From Planococcus sp. MB-3u-03 (lineage in GTDB: Bacteria > Bacillota > Bacilli > Bacillales_A > Planococcaceae): a stretch of 64,000 bases of DNA. Location: the NCBI RefSeq assembly GCF_002833405.1, contig NZ_CP025135.1:2709501-2773500 (forward strand). Direction: 5' to 3'. Under the pieces are notes generated by a model, which was not told the origin of the DNA, did no database searches, and was given only the letters and a program-made list of their open reading frames with translations. Below, piece after piece: positions 1 to 9,390 of the stretch; position 1 is the stretch's first letter, and each line of letters opens with the position of its first letter. The position numbers and the translations under genes are program-made.

Positions 1-534
1 ATGCGATTTCTCTTTATCAACATAGGCGAAAACGAGGAAATGGTCTGCTTGGTCACAGAGTGAAATCCATGTTTTCTGCCCATTCAACACATAGTCATCT
101 CCGTCGCGTTTGGCGGTAGTTGAAAGCGCGGCCACGTCCGATCCGGCTCCTGGCTCCGTCAGCCCGAACGCGCCGATTTTTTCGCCTTTTGCCTGCGGCA
201 CCAAAAATTTCTGCTTTTGCTCTTCTGTGCCCCATTGCAGAAGCGACAGTGAATTCAGGCCGGTATGGACAGAAACGGCCGTACGGAACGTGGTGTCACC
301 GCGCTCCAGCTCTTCGCAGACGATGGCCAGTGAATTATAATCCATGCCGCTTCCACCGTATGCTTCCGGAATGCACACGCCCATCAAACCGAGATCGGCC
401 AAGCGCTTCCAAATCGATTCGGGGAAATGTCCCTCGGTGTCCCAGTCTTTTATATGCGGCATTATTTCATCATCGACAAACTTCCGGACGGTTTTACGCA
501 GCATCTCTTGCTCTTCGCTATGTTCAAAATCCAT
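1..534 (-). CDS. acyl-CoA dehydrogenase, 3' end outside window
   Basis: Only the first 178 codons are visible; the gene continues beyond position 1. The N-terminal helical domain is followed by TEPGAGSD and QKTWIS, the FAD and substrate contact segments of acyl-CoA dehydrogenases. The ATG at 534 has AAGGGGG just upstream and lies 16 bases past the lysine dehydrogenase stop, so it is the last visible gene of a three-gene operon. Because its partners make and oxidise aminoadipate semialdehyde, a role such as glutaryl-CoA dehydrogenase is attractive. That is inference: the residues that set glutaryl-CoA specificity are not in the visible part. Confidence 0.9.
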   Translation of the reverse strand, partial: MDFEHSEEQEMLRKTVRKFVDDEIMPHIKDWDTEGHFPESIWKRLADLGLMGVCIPEAYGGSGMDYNSLAIVCEELERGDTTFRTAVSVHTGLNSLSLLQWGTEEQKQKFLVPQAKGEKIGAFGLTEPGAGSDVAALSTTAKRDGDDYVLNGQKTWISLCDQADHFLVFAYVDKEKSH

Positions 535-550
535 GCCGTTTTCCCCCTTG

Positions 551-1717
551 CTAATTATGATGCGTTGCCCGTTGCACCGTTTCTTCAATGGTTACGCCGC
601 GCCGCTTCATTTCCGCGATGTATTCAGCACCCGGCACTACTTGCTCGGGCGGATAGACGCCGCGTTTTTGGATGCGCCCATCCGCGATCATCTGCGCCAC
701 AACAGAAATGCTGTAGGCCGTGGCCTGCGCCATCGCCGTCACACCGGTTGACTCATCGCGAATGGTCACCATTTCATATCGGTATGTGCATTCCTCTTGC
801 TCTTTCAACCCGGAAACTGTGACGCGCAAAAGCACCGCATCTTTCTCGTCGCCAAGTTCTGTAATCGGCTCAAGCACTTTCAGCAGCACTTCGCGGAGTG
901 ACACTTCATGCCCGCCGGCGGTCACTTTTCCTTCACGATTCGTCAAGCCCAATTCGACGAGCAAACGGAACTTTTCGGCATGCCCCCGGTAGCGGATCGT
1001 TTTGTATTCCAGCGAATCCACGTCACGGGACGTCTTCGTCAAGGTCGATGTGCCGCCTGAAGTATGGAATGCTTCCAGCTCATTGAACCCTTCGAACGCG
1101 ATCGGCTCGATTTCCGATAGCGACTCGACTTCTTCCAGTTCACCACCACGGATGACGTGCGACGGATCGGTGTAATGGTCGAAAACGCCTTCGAGAGAGA
1201 ATACATGTTTGTATTCGAGCGGCGGTTCCGGTTGGAGCGGAATGCCCCCAACATAAATGCGGATCGATTCGACCTCGTCCAATTGGCTCGCCCCATAGCC
1301 GGTTAAAATATTGATCATCCCTGGCGCAACGCCAAGATCCGGTATGACGGTCACGCCTTGGCTGGCCGCTTGCTCGTGCATGGCAAGCACCTTATCCGTA
1401 GCGCCGCCGATATGCCCGCCGAGGTCGACGGAATGAACCCCACATTCGATGGCGATTTCTGCCACTTTCTCATTAAAGGTATAGAACAGCGCATTGATCA
1501 CGACATCTGCCTGTGCGATGACTTGCTTTAGTTCGTCATCATGGCTTGCATCCATCTTGGCGATTTCAAGCCGCGGATCGTCAAATTGCCGGCGGAACGC
1601 TTCCGCTTTTTCCGTTGTCCGGTCCGCCAGAATCACTTTCTCCACCTGCTCATTGCGAAGTAAATCACGCGCTGCTTGTTTCCCCATCAATCCAGCTCCG
1701 AGTACCGCAAATTTCAT
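551..1717 (-). CDS. lysDH: L-lysine 6-dehydrogenase (saccharopine dehydrogenase family)
   Basis: The 388-residue protein has an N-terminal Rossmann fold ([12 protein letters not shown] at residues 4-15) and the C-terminal domain of the saccharopine dehydrogenase family. Segments such as [24 protein letters not shown] and [11 protein letters not shown] closely match my memory of Geobacillus lysine 6-dehydrogenase, which oxidatively deaminates the epsilon-amino group of lysine to aminoadipate semialdehyde/piperideine-6-carboxylate with NAD+. I chose the ATG at 1717, preceded by a GGGGGCGGCGGAG ribosome site, over the in-frame start at 1798 that would overlap the upstream gene. An aldehyde dehydrogenase upstream supports lysine degradation. 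A generic saccharopine dehydrogenase-like role remains possible. Confidence 0.85.
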   Translation of the reverse strand: MKFAVLGAGLMGKQAARDLLRNEQVEKVILADRTTEKAEAFRRQFDDPRLEIAKMDASHDDELKQVIAQADVVINALFYTFNEKVAEIAIECGVHSVDLGGHIGGATDKVLAMHEQAASQGVTVIPDLGVAPGMINILTGYGASQLDEVESIRIYVGGIPLQPEPPLEYKHVFSLEGVFDHYTDPSHVIRGGELEEVESLSEIEPIAFEGFNELEAFHTSGGTSTLTKTSRDVDSLEYKTIRYRGHAEKFRLLVELGLTNREGKVTAGGHEVSLREVLLKVLEPITELGDEKDAVLLRVTVSGLKEQEECTYRYEMVTIRDESTGVTAMAQATAYSISVVAQMIADGRIQKRGVYPPEQVVPGAEYIAEMKRRGVTIEETVQRATHHN

Positions 1718-1731
1718 CTCCGCCGCCCCCT

Positions 1732-3213
1732 TTATGCTTCGTTGTCGATCTGTGCCCGTTGCAATTTGCCGCTGAAGTCTACATAGACGCTTTTCCATTC
1801 GGTAAAGACATCTAGCGCCGCGACGCCTGAATCGCGGTGGCCGTTGCCGGTGCCTTTCGTGCCGCCGAACGGCAAATGGATTTCAGCCCCAGTCGTTCCA
1901 GCGTTGATGTAGACGATTCCGGTATCAAGGTCGCGCTGCGCTTTGAATGCCCGGTTGACATCCGCTGTGAAAATCGAACTCGACAATCCGTAAATGACGC
2001 CGTTGTTCACTTCGATCGCTTCTTCAAAACTTGCAACTTCAATCAAGGAAATGACCGGCCCGAAAATTTCTTCCTGTGCAATACGCATTCCCGGCGTTAC
2101 GCCCGCAAACAATGTCGGTGCGTAATAGTTGCCTTGATCGTAATGGCCACCCGTTAAAATTTCGCCGCCCCTGACGAGTTCTGCGCCTTCTTCTTTGCCG
2201 ATTTCAATATAGGAATGGATTTTTTCCAGCGCTTTCTTATTGATGACAGGCCCGATTTTAACGGATTCATCCATGCCGTCGCCAATCGTCAATTTGTCCA
2301 TCTTTTCGAGCAGGCGCTGCTGCAGCTGTTCTTTGACATCCCGATGGACGATGACGCGGCTGCAGGCGGTACAGCGCTGGCCAGCTGTGCCGAACGCACT
2401 CCATAAAATACCGTCGACGGCGAGGTCCAAATCCGCATCGTCCATGACGATGACCGCGTTTTTCCCGCCCATCTCAAGCGACACTTTCTTCAAATGGCGA
2501 CCGCCTAGTTCTGCTACTTTACGTCCTGTATCCGTCGAGCCCGTAAATGAAATGACCCGGATATCACGATGCTCGATCATCGCCGTCCCGACTTCTGAAC
2601 CGGAACCGAAAACGATATTCGCGACACCATCCGGCAGGCCGGCTTCCTTGAATATCTTGGCCATTTCATAAGCCATCATTGGCGTTTCAGTCGCCGGTTT
2701 CCAGATGAATGTATTGCCCGCCACGATCGCCGGGAAAGATTTCCACGTTGCGATCGCCACAGGAAAATTCCATGGGGTGATGAGCCCGACGACACCGATC
2801 GGCGCACGGACACTCATCGCAAATTTATCCGCAAGTTCCGAAGGCGTCGTCTCGCCAAATAACCTTCTGCCCTCGCCTGCCATATAAAACGCCATATCGA
2901 TGCCTTCCTGAACCTCGCCACGGCCTTCTTCGATCACTTTCCCCATTTCTTTCGTCAGCACCGTCGCGAGCTGTTCTTTCCGTTGTTTCATCAAGCGCCC
3001 GATTTCATATAGATAATCCGCTCGTTTCGGTGCCGGGACAAGCGCCCATTTTTTCTGGGCTGCTTTGGCTGCTTTCACCGCTCCCTCTACATCATCGGCA
3101 GTTGACCGCTGTACCGCTGCCAACTCTTCGCCTGTTGCCGGGTTGACGACAGGCACAAAATCAGCGCCTGCCTGCTGCTGGAACTCCCCATTTACAAAAT
3201 TCGTCAGTTTCAT
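1732..3213 (-). CDS. NAD(P)-dependent aldehyde dehydrogenase, probable aminoadipate semialdehyde dehydrogenase
   Basis: A full-length aldehyde dehydrogenase (493 residues). It shows the NAD-site segment [13 protein letters not shown], the general-base glutamate in SLEMGGKNA and the catalytic cysteine in [12 protein letters not shown] near residue 290. The ATG at 3213 has AAAGGGG upstream and is preferred to an upstream in-frame start at 3255. It is first in the operon with lysine 6-dehydrogenase and acyl-CoA dehydrogenase, so the likely substrate is aminoadipate semialdehyde (inference). A perfect cre site lies 25 bases before the start, predicting CcpA control. Confidence 0.88.
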   Translation of the reverse strand: MKLTNFVNGEFQQQAGADFVPVVNPATGEELAAVQRSTADDVEGAVKAAKAAQKKWALVPAPKRADYLYEIGRLMKQRKEQLATVLTKEMGKVIEEGRGEVQEGIDMAFYMAGEGRRLFGETTPSELADKFAMSVRAPIGVVGLITPWNFPVAIATWKSFPAIVAGNTFIWKPATETPMMAYEMAKIFKEAGLPDGVANIVFGSGSEVGTAMIEHRDIRVISFTGSTDTGRKVAELGGRHLKKVSLEMGGKNAVIVMDDADLDLAVDGILWSAFGTAGQRCTACSRVIVHRDVKEQLQQRLLEKMDKLTIGDGMDESVKIGPVINKKALEKIHSYIEIGKEEGAELVRGGEILTGGHYDQGNYYAPTLFAGVTPGMRIAQEEIFGPVISLIEVASFEEAIEVNNGVIYGLSSSIFTADVNRAFKAQRDLDTGIVYINAGTTGAEIHLPFGGTKGTGNGHRDSGVAALDVFTEWKSVYVDFSGKLQRAQIDNEA

Positions 3214-3237
3214 CGAATTACCCCTTTCTACAATAAA

Positions 3238-3251
3238 TGTAAACGCTTTCA
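3238..3251 (-). promoter_or_regulatory. cre site (CcpA operator)
   Basis: TGTAAACGCTTTCA matches the cre consensus TGWAANCGNTNWCA at every position. It lies 25 bases upstream of the aldehyde dehydrogenase ATG, in the leader or promoter, where CcpA binding would usually repress. Confidence 0.8.
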
Positions 3252-3369
3252 CCATTTACTCTATTCCCTACAAAACGGAAAACTCCTACATGCTTTCATA
3301 ACTTCCTTCCATAACTTTGCAAAGTCGGTCATATTCGGGCGCCTTTGCAATAAAATTACCCGGAAACGG

Positions 3370-3398
3370 TTGACACTGACCATTCGTCATAGTCTAAT
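3370..3398 (+). promoter_or_regulatory. MerR-type promoter with operator dyad between -35 and -10
   Basis: TTGACA (3370-3375) and TCTAAT (3393-3398) are 17 bases apart. Between them lies the inverted repeat GACACTGAC-CATTC-GTCATAGTC, with a perfect TGAC/GTCA core. MerR-family regulators typically bind a dyad in the spacer, so this is probably an autoregulatory site for the gene at 3419. Confidence 0.65.
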
Positions 3399-3418
3399 CA
3401 AGAGTAGAGGTGATTGAA

Positions 3419-4213
3419 ATGTACAAAGTACAAGAAGTGGCAAAAATCGCAGGCGTCAGCGTACGGACACTGCACCATTATGATAGCATCGATTTAATGA
3501 AACCGAGCAATAAAGGATCGAACCGATATCGCTATTACAGCGACGACGACTTGAAATTGCTGCAGCAAATCCTATTCCTTAAAGAACTCGGATTTTCATT
3601 GAAGAAAATCCAGGAAATCATAAAAAATGGCTATGATGCAGAATATGCCATGGCACGCCATATCGAATTGCTTGAACAGAAAAAATTCCGCATCGAGCAG
3701 TTGATCGATAACGCACGCATGACGCAAGAGGAGTTTTTATCCGGGGAGTCCCTAAGCAACGAACAGCGATTTTCTGCGTTCTCCATCCGCCATACGCCGG
3801 ATCGCATCGACCTATACCAGAAACCGGAAATTGAAGTATCCGTCAAGGACGACCTTGAAAACATCAAGGAAGAGACTTCTGTCCTGGAGGCTTCGGAACC
3901 CGAGGCAGCAAAACCGCAGAAAGAAGCCGAGAACCTGGAAGAAATCGACCGTGAAGCGAACCGCATTTACAGCACCGTCGCAAGCCTTATGCAGCTGCCG
4001 GCTGACGCAGCTGAAGTGCAGAAGGAAATGGCCGCATATTACCATCTGCTTGACCGCTTCTATGAATGCACGCCGAATATGTTCCGCAATTTGGCCAATC
4101 TTTATGCTAACGACAGCCGCTTTTCGCGTACCATTGACCAGCATGGCGACGGCCTATCCGACTATCTGAAAGACGCGATGCACGTGCACGCGAATGCCTT
4201 ACAGCATGCGTGA
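3419..4213 (+). CDS. MerR family regulator with TipA-like C-terminal domain
   Basis: Residues 1-70 form a MerR DNA-binding domain (VQEVAKIAGVSVRTLHHYD). A coiled-coil dimerisation helix follows, then an acidic linker, then a C-terminal domain of about 100 residues resembling the TipAS ligand-binding domain (helical, with FYECTPNMFRNLANLY). The ATG at 3419 is spaced correctly from AGAGGTG, whereas a GTG at 3410 lies inside that ribosome site. The gene overlaps a 42-residue CxxC protein at its 3' end. Family knowledge suggests multidrug or antibiotic sensing; the ligand is unknown. Confidence 0.85.
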   Translation: MYKVQEVAKIAGVSVRTLHHYDSIDLMKPSNKGSNRYRYYSDDDLKLLQQILFLKELGFSLKKIQEIIKNGYDAEYAMARHIELLEQKKFRIEQLIDNARMTQEEFLSGESLSNEQRFSAFSIRHTPDRIDLYQKPEIEVSVKDDLENIKEETSVLEASEPEAAKPQKEAENLEEIDREANRIYSTVASLMQLPADAAEVQKEMAAYYHLLDRFYECTPNMFRNLANLYANDSRFSRTIDQHGDGLSDYLKDAMHVHANALQHA

Positions 4214-4334
4214 ACTCATCGGCCCCTGCAGCAATTGCGGCAAAGATGTTTATTGCCGCGACGGATTTTTGGACGGCGTCTATATCGACGGCGAATTGAT
4301 TTGCCACGATTGTGCAGCAGAACTCGAAAATTAA
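4206..4334 (+). CDS. tiny CxxC-CxxC protein overlapping the MerR gene
   Basis: A 42-residue reading frame starts at an ATG overlapping the MerR stop (ATGCGTGA). It encodes CSNCGKDVYC and, 16 residues later, CHDC, a possible zinc ribbon or metal-binding knuckle. It ends just before a strong terminator. No separate good ribosome site is visible, so translational coupling is likely. I do not recognise the family. Co-transcription with a MerR-type sensor suggests a metal- or thiol-related role, but this is only inference. Confidence 0.6.
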   Translation: MRELIGPCSNCGKDVYCRDGFLDGVYIDGELICHDCAAELEN

Positions 4335-4346
4335 TCCATAAAGAAA

Positions 4347-4378
4347 AGCCTGAACGGATAATGCCGTTCAGGCTTTTT
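4347..4378. terminator. bidirectional terminator
   Basis: AGCCTGAACGG pairs with CCGTTCAGGCT, followed by TTTTT on the plus strand. It lies between the convergent CxxC gene and trhO. Confidence 0.85.
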
Positions 4379-4385
4379 CGATCGC

Positions 4386-5348
4386 TTATGATTGTGCAGT
4401 TTCTTTTAATGCATCCAGGCGCTGTTTTACTTCTTCGCCTGTCAATCCATGCTCAAAAGCATAGCGGTTGCGTGGATGCTCGCGGCATTCATCTGAACAC
4501 GAACGCATGTATTTGTGCTCGTTTTCTTCTGAAGACAAAATCTTCGCGTTGCATTCAGGGTTTGCGCAGTTGACATAACGTTCACAAGGTTCGCCCGTGA
4601 AATGGTCTTTTCCGACAACGGTATGCTCGACGCGATTGACCGGCACAGCGATGCGCTCATCGAAGACGTACAATTGCCCGTCCCAAAGCTTGCCCTGTAC
4701 TTCCGGGTCTTTACCGTACGTGACAATGCCGCCGTGAAGTTGGTTGACGTCATCAAAGCCTTCACGTTTCATCCAGCCTGAGAATTTTTCACAGCGAATG
4801 CCGCCTGTGCAATAGGTCAGGATTTTCTTGCCTTCGAATTGCTCTTTGTTTTCACGGATCCATTCCGGTAAATCACGGAAGGTTTCAACATCGGGACGCA
4901 CAGCGCCGCGGAAATGGCCCAAGTCGTACTCGTAGTCATTGCGTGCATCGATGACCACTGTATCCTGGTCTTGCATCAATTTATAAAATTCTGCCGGCTC
5001 CAAATAATTGCCGGTCAATTCATTTGGGTTAATATCTTCTTCAAGTCCAAGGTGGACGATTTCATTTTTAGCACGGACGTGCATTTTTTTGAAAGCATGT
5101 CCATCCGCTTCGTCGATTTTAAAGACGATATCAGCAAAACGCGAATCGCTCTTCAACATATCCATGTATTGTTCAGTTTGCTCGATCGTGCCGGAGCATG
5201 TGCCGTTGATTCCTTCGTCCGATACGAGGATGCGGCCTTTCAATCCGATTTCCTTACAGGCAGCCAAATGCTCGGCGGCGAACTCTTCGGGATTTTCAAT
5301 CGGGGTGTATAGATAGTACAGTAAGACATTATGTGTATGATTTTGCAT
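4386..5348 (-). CDS. trhO: tRNA uridine(34) 5-hydroxylase TrhO (rhodanese family)
   Basis: The 320-residue protein has the TrhO/YbfQ architecture: an N-terminal acylphosphatase-like domain, a rhodanese domain ([18 protein letters not shown] near 131-149) with the active cysteine in [13 protein letters not shown] (Cys180), and a C-terminal cysteine-rich tail ([22 protein letters not shown]). TrhO makes 5-hydroxyuridine at tRNA position 34 using prephenate-dependent or oxygen-dependent chemistry. The ATG at 5348 follows AGGAGG. It appears to be a single-gene unit. Confidence 0.92.
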   Translation of the reverse strand: MQNHTHNVLLYYLYTPIENPEEFAAEHLAACKEIGLKGRILVSDEGINGTCSGTIEQTEQYMDMLKSDSRFADIVFKIDEADGHAFKKMHVRAKNEIVHLGLEEDINPNELTGNYLEPAEFYKLMQDQDTVVIDARNDYEYDLGHFRGAVRPDVETFRDLPEWIRENKEQFEGKKILTYCTGGIRCEKFSGWMKREGFDDVNQLHGGIVTYGKDPEVQGKLWDGQLYVFDERIAVPVNRVEHTVVGKDHFTGEPCERYVNCANPECNAKILSSEENEHKYMRSCSDECREHPRNRYAFEHGLTGEEVKQRLDALKETAQS

Positions 5349-5472
5349 GAATCATACCTCCTGATTTTCGATTTGGCACATTTCCTTGATACAGGAAAAA
5401 CCTAGCCTATTTTACCCCAACGCGCGAAAAAATTCAATATTTCTTGAAGCTTCATCCCGCAGGCGTATAAAA

Positions 5473-5500
5473 AACAGCCCCGTAAAGCGGGACTGTTTTT
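5473..5500. terminator. terminator after the 2-hydroxyacid dehydrogenase gene
   Basis: ACAGCCCCG-taaag-CGGGACTGT hairpin with one G:U pair and T runs on both sides. On the minus strand it ends the gene at 5502-6452. Confidence 0.8.
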
Positions 5501-5501
5501 T

Positions 5502-6452
5502 TCAGCACACCCGGTTCTTGACCGGTTTGCTGTTTGCGCAAGCTTGCAACGCTTCTTTGTTCAATTGCATCATCGCATAGCGCGTCTGCACCGTTGCGCT
5601 TCCGATATGTGGCGTAACCGTCAAATTGTCGAGCGTTTGAAGCGGGTGGTCCAGCGGCAGCGGCTCTTGTTCGAACACATCAAGCCCCGCTCCCCAAATG
5701 GATTTATTCTTCAATGCTTCATAAAGGGCCTGTTCATCGACAATACCGCCTCTGCCGCAATTGATGAGAATCGCAGTCTCTTTCATCAAGGATAGCTCAC
5801 GTTCGCCGATCATGCCTTTCGTTTGTTCGGTAAGCGGCGCAAGGACCACAACGAAATCGGAGCGTTTCAATAAATCATCAAGCTCCGCATATTGGGCTTC
5901 TTCCAAGCTTTTGCGCGTCCGGTTATGATAGATGACTTCCATGTTGAAGCCTTGCGCCCGCATGCACACCGCTTCCCCGATGCGTCCCATGCCGACAATC
6001 CCGACAGTGGTGCCGTGAACGTTCTGCCCGGTCAATCCCATCGGCGTCCAAGCTTGCCATTCGCCGTTTCTCACTGTCTTTTCCGCTTCGATCAAGCGGC
6101 GGGCCGTGGCCAGCATCAAAGCAAATGTTAAGTCAGCCGTTGTCTCAGTCAAGACATCAGGTGTATTCGTGACGATCACTTTATGTTCTCTCGCTGCATC
6201 AAGATCGATATTATTATAACCAACTGCCAAATTCACGACGATTTTCAAGTTCGGTGCCGACTCGAATAGCTCACGGTCGATTTCATCGCCGAGCATCGTC
6301 CACAGCGCCTTCGCTTCCTTTGCTTCTTCAAGCAATTTTTCACGCGGCGCATTCCGTTCCTCTTCCGGCCACATGCGCACTTCGTAGACATCGTGCAAAT
6401 CCGCCACTGCCTCTTCCGGCAATTGTTGGGTAATGAATAAAATCGGTTTCAT
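5502..6452 (-). CDS. D-isomer-specific 2-hydroxyacid dehydrogenase (glyoxylate/hydroxypyruvate reductase type)
   Basis: The 316-residue protein has a split substrate-binding domain around a Rossmann fold (TTVGIVGMGRIGEAV). The catalytic arginine is in LINCGRGGIVDE, the glutamate in DVFEQEPLP, and the histidine in TPHIGSAT. NLAVGYNNID and NTPDVLTE are typical of glyoxylate/hydroxypyruvate/2-ketogluconate reductases. The exact substrate cannot be fixed from sequence. Confidence 0.88.
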   Translation of the reverse strand: MKPILFITQQLPEEAVADLHDVYEVRMWPEEERNAPREKLLEEAKEAKALWTMLGDEIDRELFESAPNLKIVVNLAVGYNNIDLDAAREHKVIVTNTPDVLTETTADLTFALMLATARRLIEAEKTVRNGEWQAWTPMGLTGQNVHGTTVGIVGMGRIGEAVCMRAQGFNMEVIYHNRTRKSLEEAQYAELDDLLKRSDFVVVLAPLTEQTKGMIGERELSLMKETAILINCGRGGIVDEQALYEALKNKSIWGAGLDVFEQEPLPLDHPLQTLDNLTVTPHIGSATVQTRYAMMQLNKEALQACANSKPVKNRVC

Positions 6453-6498
6453 GAAACTCCTCCACCCTTCTCCTGATTAACTTTCCTATCCATAATAT

Positions 6499-7110
6499 TT
6501 ACCGCCCTGCGCTGCGCTTTTTCTTAAACAGCCACAATCCGATAATGGCACCGGCAAAAAGCAAAGCATAGACGATATTCGAATAAATGCCCAATTGCTC
6601 CAGGATTTCTTCCCGGTTCTCCCCGACCGCCTGCCCGATATAGACGAGCACCGTATTCCAGATCAAAGTGCCGGCTGTCGTAAAAGCCAAAAATAAAACG
6701 AACTTCATATTGGACATGCCTGCTGGAATTGATATGAGGCTGCGGACAAGCGGAATCAGCCGCCCGATAAATACCGCAAACACCCCGAAGCGGTCAAACC
6801 AGCGATCCGCTTTGTAGAGATCTGCTTTTTTCAAACGCAGCCAATTGCCGTGTTTGTCGATGATCTGTTCCAGCCGTTCTACATCCAATAGGAGCCCGAG
6901 CCCATAGAGCATGACAGCGCCGGCAACAGACCCTGCCGTCGCTGATAGGATGACACCCCACACGTTAAGGCTGGTGGTAGTTGTCATAAACCCGCCAGCT
7001 GTCAGAACCACTTCTGACGGCACCGGCGGAAACACGTTCTCCAGCAAGATAAGCAGGAAAATCCCGAAATAGCCGTAATTTTCCACAATCGATGTAATCC
7101 ACTGTTCCAT
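6499..7110 (-). CDS. DedA family membrane protein
   Basis: The 203-residue polytopic protein shows the DedA signatures: ENVFPPVPSEVV near residues 24-35, a central glycine-rich helix, and FIGRLIPLVRSLIS with the conserved arginines. DedA proteins include polyprenyl-phosphate and phosphatidylethanolamine translocases, so a lipid flippase role is the best guess. The ATG at 7110 follows GAGGGGG. It is 47 bases upstream of the hydroxyacid dehydrogenase in the same direction. Confidence 0.88.
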   Translation of the reverse strand: MEQWITSIVENYGYFGIFLLILLENVFPPVPSEVVLTAGGFMTTTTSLNVWGVILSATAGSVAGAVMLYGLGLLLDVERLEQIIDKHGNWLRLKKADLYKADRWFDRFGVFAVFIGRLIPLVRSLISIPAGMSNMKFVLFLAFTTAGTLIWNTVLVYIGQAVGENREEILEQLGIYSNIVYALLFAGAIIGLWLFKKKRSAGR

Positions 7111-7203
7111 AGGAGGCCCCCTCTAAATGTCCGGACGCCCGATGTTTCCACATGTCCGTCTATCTATATATATTGACGAAACTCACCCATCTTAAACAGC
7201 AGG

Positions 7204-7230
7204 AAAAAGCCGCGCTTGTTTCAGCGGCTT
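7204..7230 (-). terminator. terminator of the symporter/mbcS operon
   Basis: On the minus strand AAGCCGC-loop-GCGGCTT is followed by TTTTTCC. It lies immediately after the frame-corrected stop of the acyl-CoA synthetase (7233). Confidence 0.8.
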
Positions 7231-7232
7231 AT

Positions 7233-8802
7233 TTAAGCGTTCATTTTACGCAATTCCACACGGCGAATTTTCCGGAAGTCGTTTTCGGCAGCTCCGTCAA
7301 AATTCGATGACACGCGGGTATTTATAAGGTGCGGTAATTCCTTTGACATGATCCTGCAATTCCTTGACCATCGCTTCGTCCTGTGTGCCTCCGTCTCTCA
7401 GCACGACAAACGCTTTGACAATATTGCCGCGAATTTCATCCGGCGCTGCCACGACTGCGCATTCCTGTACGGCCGGATGCTTCATGAGCGCGTCTTCCAC
7501 TTCAAACGGCCCGATTGTATAGCCAGAAGAAATGATGATATCGTCGCTGCGGCCTTCAAACCAGAAATAGCCTTCTTCATCGCGCGAAGCCTGATCGCCC
7601 GTCAAATACCATTCGCCGCGGAAAGAAGCTTTCGTCCGTTCCGGGTCCCGGTAATATTCACGAAACAGTGCCGGACAGCTTTTGTGTACGGCAATGTCGC
7701 CGACTTCCCCCGGTGCCGCGGGCTGCCCGTCTTCATTGATGATATCAACCGGATTTCCTGGCGTCGGTTTGCCCATCGAACCAGGTTTCATGTCCATATC
7801 CTGCAAGATGCACACGAGCAGAGTATTTTCTGTCTGTCCGTAACCATCGCGCACATTCAATTGGAAAGCTTCCTGGAAAGCATCGATCACTTGGCGGTTG
7901 AGTGGCTCACCGGCAGAAACAGCACTGCGCAGATGAGGCAATTTATAATCGTTCAAGTTTTCGACTTTTGCCATGATGCGATATTCAGTCGGCGTACAGC
8001 ACAGCACATTGACTTTTTCTTCTTTCAGGATGTCCAAATATTTCAGTGCGTCGAAAGCGCCGTTATAGACAAGCGCCGTCGCCCCGAGAGTGATCGTAGA
8101 AAGGAACGGGCTCCATATCCATTTTTGCCAGCCTGGAGCTGCGGTTGCCCAAACGATGTCGCCGCTTTGCACGCCAAGCCATTCCGTCGCAGCCGTCCGG
8201 ACGTGAGCGTAGCCCCACCCATGAACATGCACGACTCCTTTTGGATTGCCGGTCGTACCGGATGTATACGATAGAAACGCCATATCTTCCCGGTTCGTGT
8301 CGACCGCTTCAAATTGCTCCGATTCTGCAGCAGCCATTTGTTCCAGCGATTGCCACCCTTTTTCCGTTCCCCCGACAATCAATTTATTGTCCAATGCATC
8401 ATATTTCTCTTCAATGGAGTTCGTTTCAGCTGTCGTTTTGTAATGTGCGATGATCGCTTTTGCGCCGGAATGCTCCATGCGATAGCCCAAATCTTTTTTG
8501 CGCAGCATTTCAGAACACGGAATCGCGACAAGCCCCGCACGCAAGCACGCCAAATACGTAATATACGCTTCGGGAATCCGCGGCAGGATGATGAGGACAC
8601 GATCTCCCTTATTGAGGCCTAGTTTCATGAAAGCTTGTGCATACTGGTTCATTTTGGAAAAAAGATCTTGATAAGAAAGTTCCGTGCGGTTATTATCCGC
8701 ATCAAACCAGCGTACCGCAATCCGCTCGGCATCATTTTTATATGCTTCCAATTCAGAAGTAATATTGTATTGTTCTGGTGCAATCAATTGTTCAACATTC
8801 AT
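7233..8802 (-). pseudogene. mbcS: MbcS-like acyl-CoA synthetase, two 1-base deletions at the 3' end
   Basis: The intact frame runs from ATG 8802 (AAAAGGAGG ribosome site) to a premature TGA at 7297, 501 residues. It has the AMP-binding motif SYTSGTTGNPKGV, the GYGQTEN and TGDQ motifs and the hinge GRSDDII. It resembles Bacillus MbcS, which activates branched or short-chain acids to CoA esters. Restoring one base at GAATTT|TG and one in the AAAA run near 7270 gives the expected C-terminus with the catalytic lysine (TSGKIRRVELRK) and a stop at 7233. Without it the adenylation lysine is lost. The indels may be sequencing errors. It is the last gene of the symporter operon. Confidence 0.85.
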
Positions 8803-8823
8803 CTAATTTCCTCCTTTTCTTAT

Positions 8824-9390
8824 TCAACTCGCAGGAATCACCAAATAATAGACGCTTGCCAGAAACAGGAATGCCATCCCGGCAGACAAATACGCTTTTG
8901 TTGCAGTGAATCCTTGTACGGTTTGGATGATCTTCACGCTGACCAGATACATCCACACCACACAGATGAGCAGCAAGAGATTTACCCCTAACGAACCATC
9001 GCCAAGACCGGCCAAATGCGGTGCGCCGAGCAAGCCTGGAAGCAGCGCAACCGGAGTCACCAAGCTGATGGCGCGGTATTTCGCAGTTCCGCCCAATGCT
9101 TTGGAACCCGCCCACAACAGCGCTGCCATGCCGACTTTCGTGATAAACGCCGTCAAGATCCCAAAAATGATGAAGATTGCCGGAACGAGCAAATTCTGCA
9201 ATAAAGCAGAATCAAAACTGCTTATGTATGAGGCTTGCGACGCGATTGAGATCGCGCCGTAGCCCACTCCCACGATGAGCAGTAAAATCTGGCTCACCGC
9301 TTCGGTTTTCGGTAATTCCAGGAATGACCGGTAAGAAGGATCATCCAGGCTTATCATTTTTCCAACCAACTTTGCCACTCCCTTTGCCAT
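8824..9390 (-). CDS. Yip1-like multi-pass membrane protein
   Basis: The 188-residue protein has about five hydrophobic helices after a short N-terminal amphipathic segment. SLDDPSYRSFLELP followed by helices resembles the Yip1 domain family. The ATG follows the symporter stop directly (TAAATG), so it is translationally linked, and the synthetase gene follows 21 bases after its stop. Its role is unknown; membership of the operon suggests a part in transport or in membrane placement of the symporter. Confidence 0.75.
   Translation of the reverse strand: MAKGVAKLVGKMISLDDPSYRSFLELPKTEAVSQILLLIVGVGYGAISIASQASYISSFDSALLQNLLVPAIFIIFGILTAFITKVGMAALLWAGSKALGGTAKYRAISLVTPVALLPGLLGAPHLAGLGDGSLGVNLLLLICVVWMYLVSVKIIQTVQGFTATKAYLSAGMAFLFLASVYYLVIPAS

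Noticed and set aside
7348..8274. 308-codon plus-strand open frame
   Set aside because: Fully antisense to the conserved acyl-CoA synthetase; a product of codon bias.
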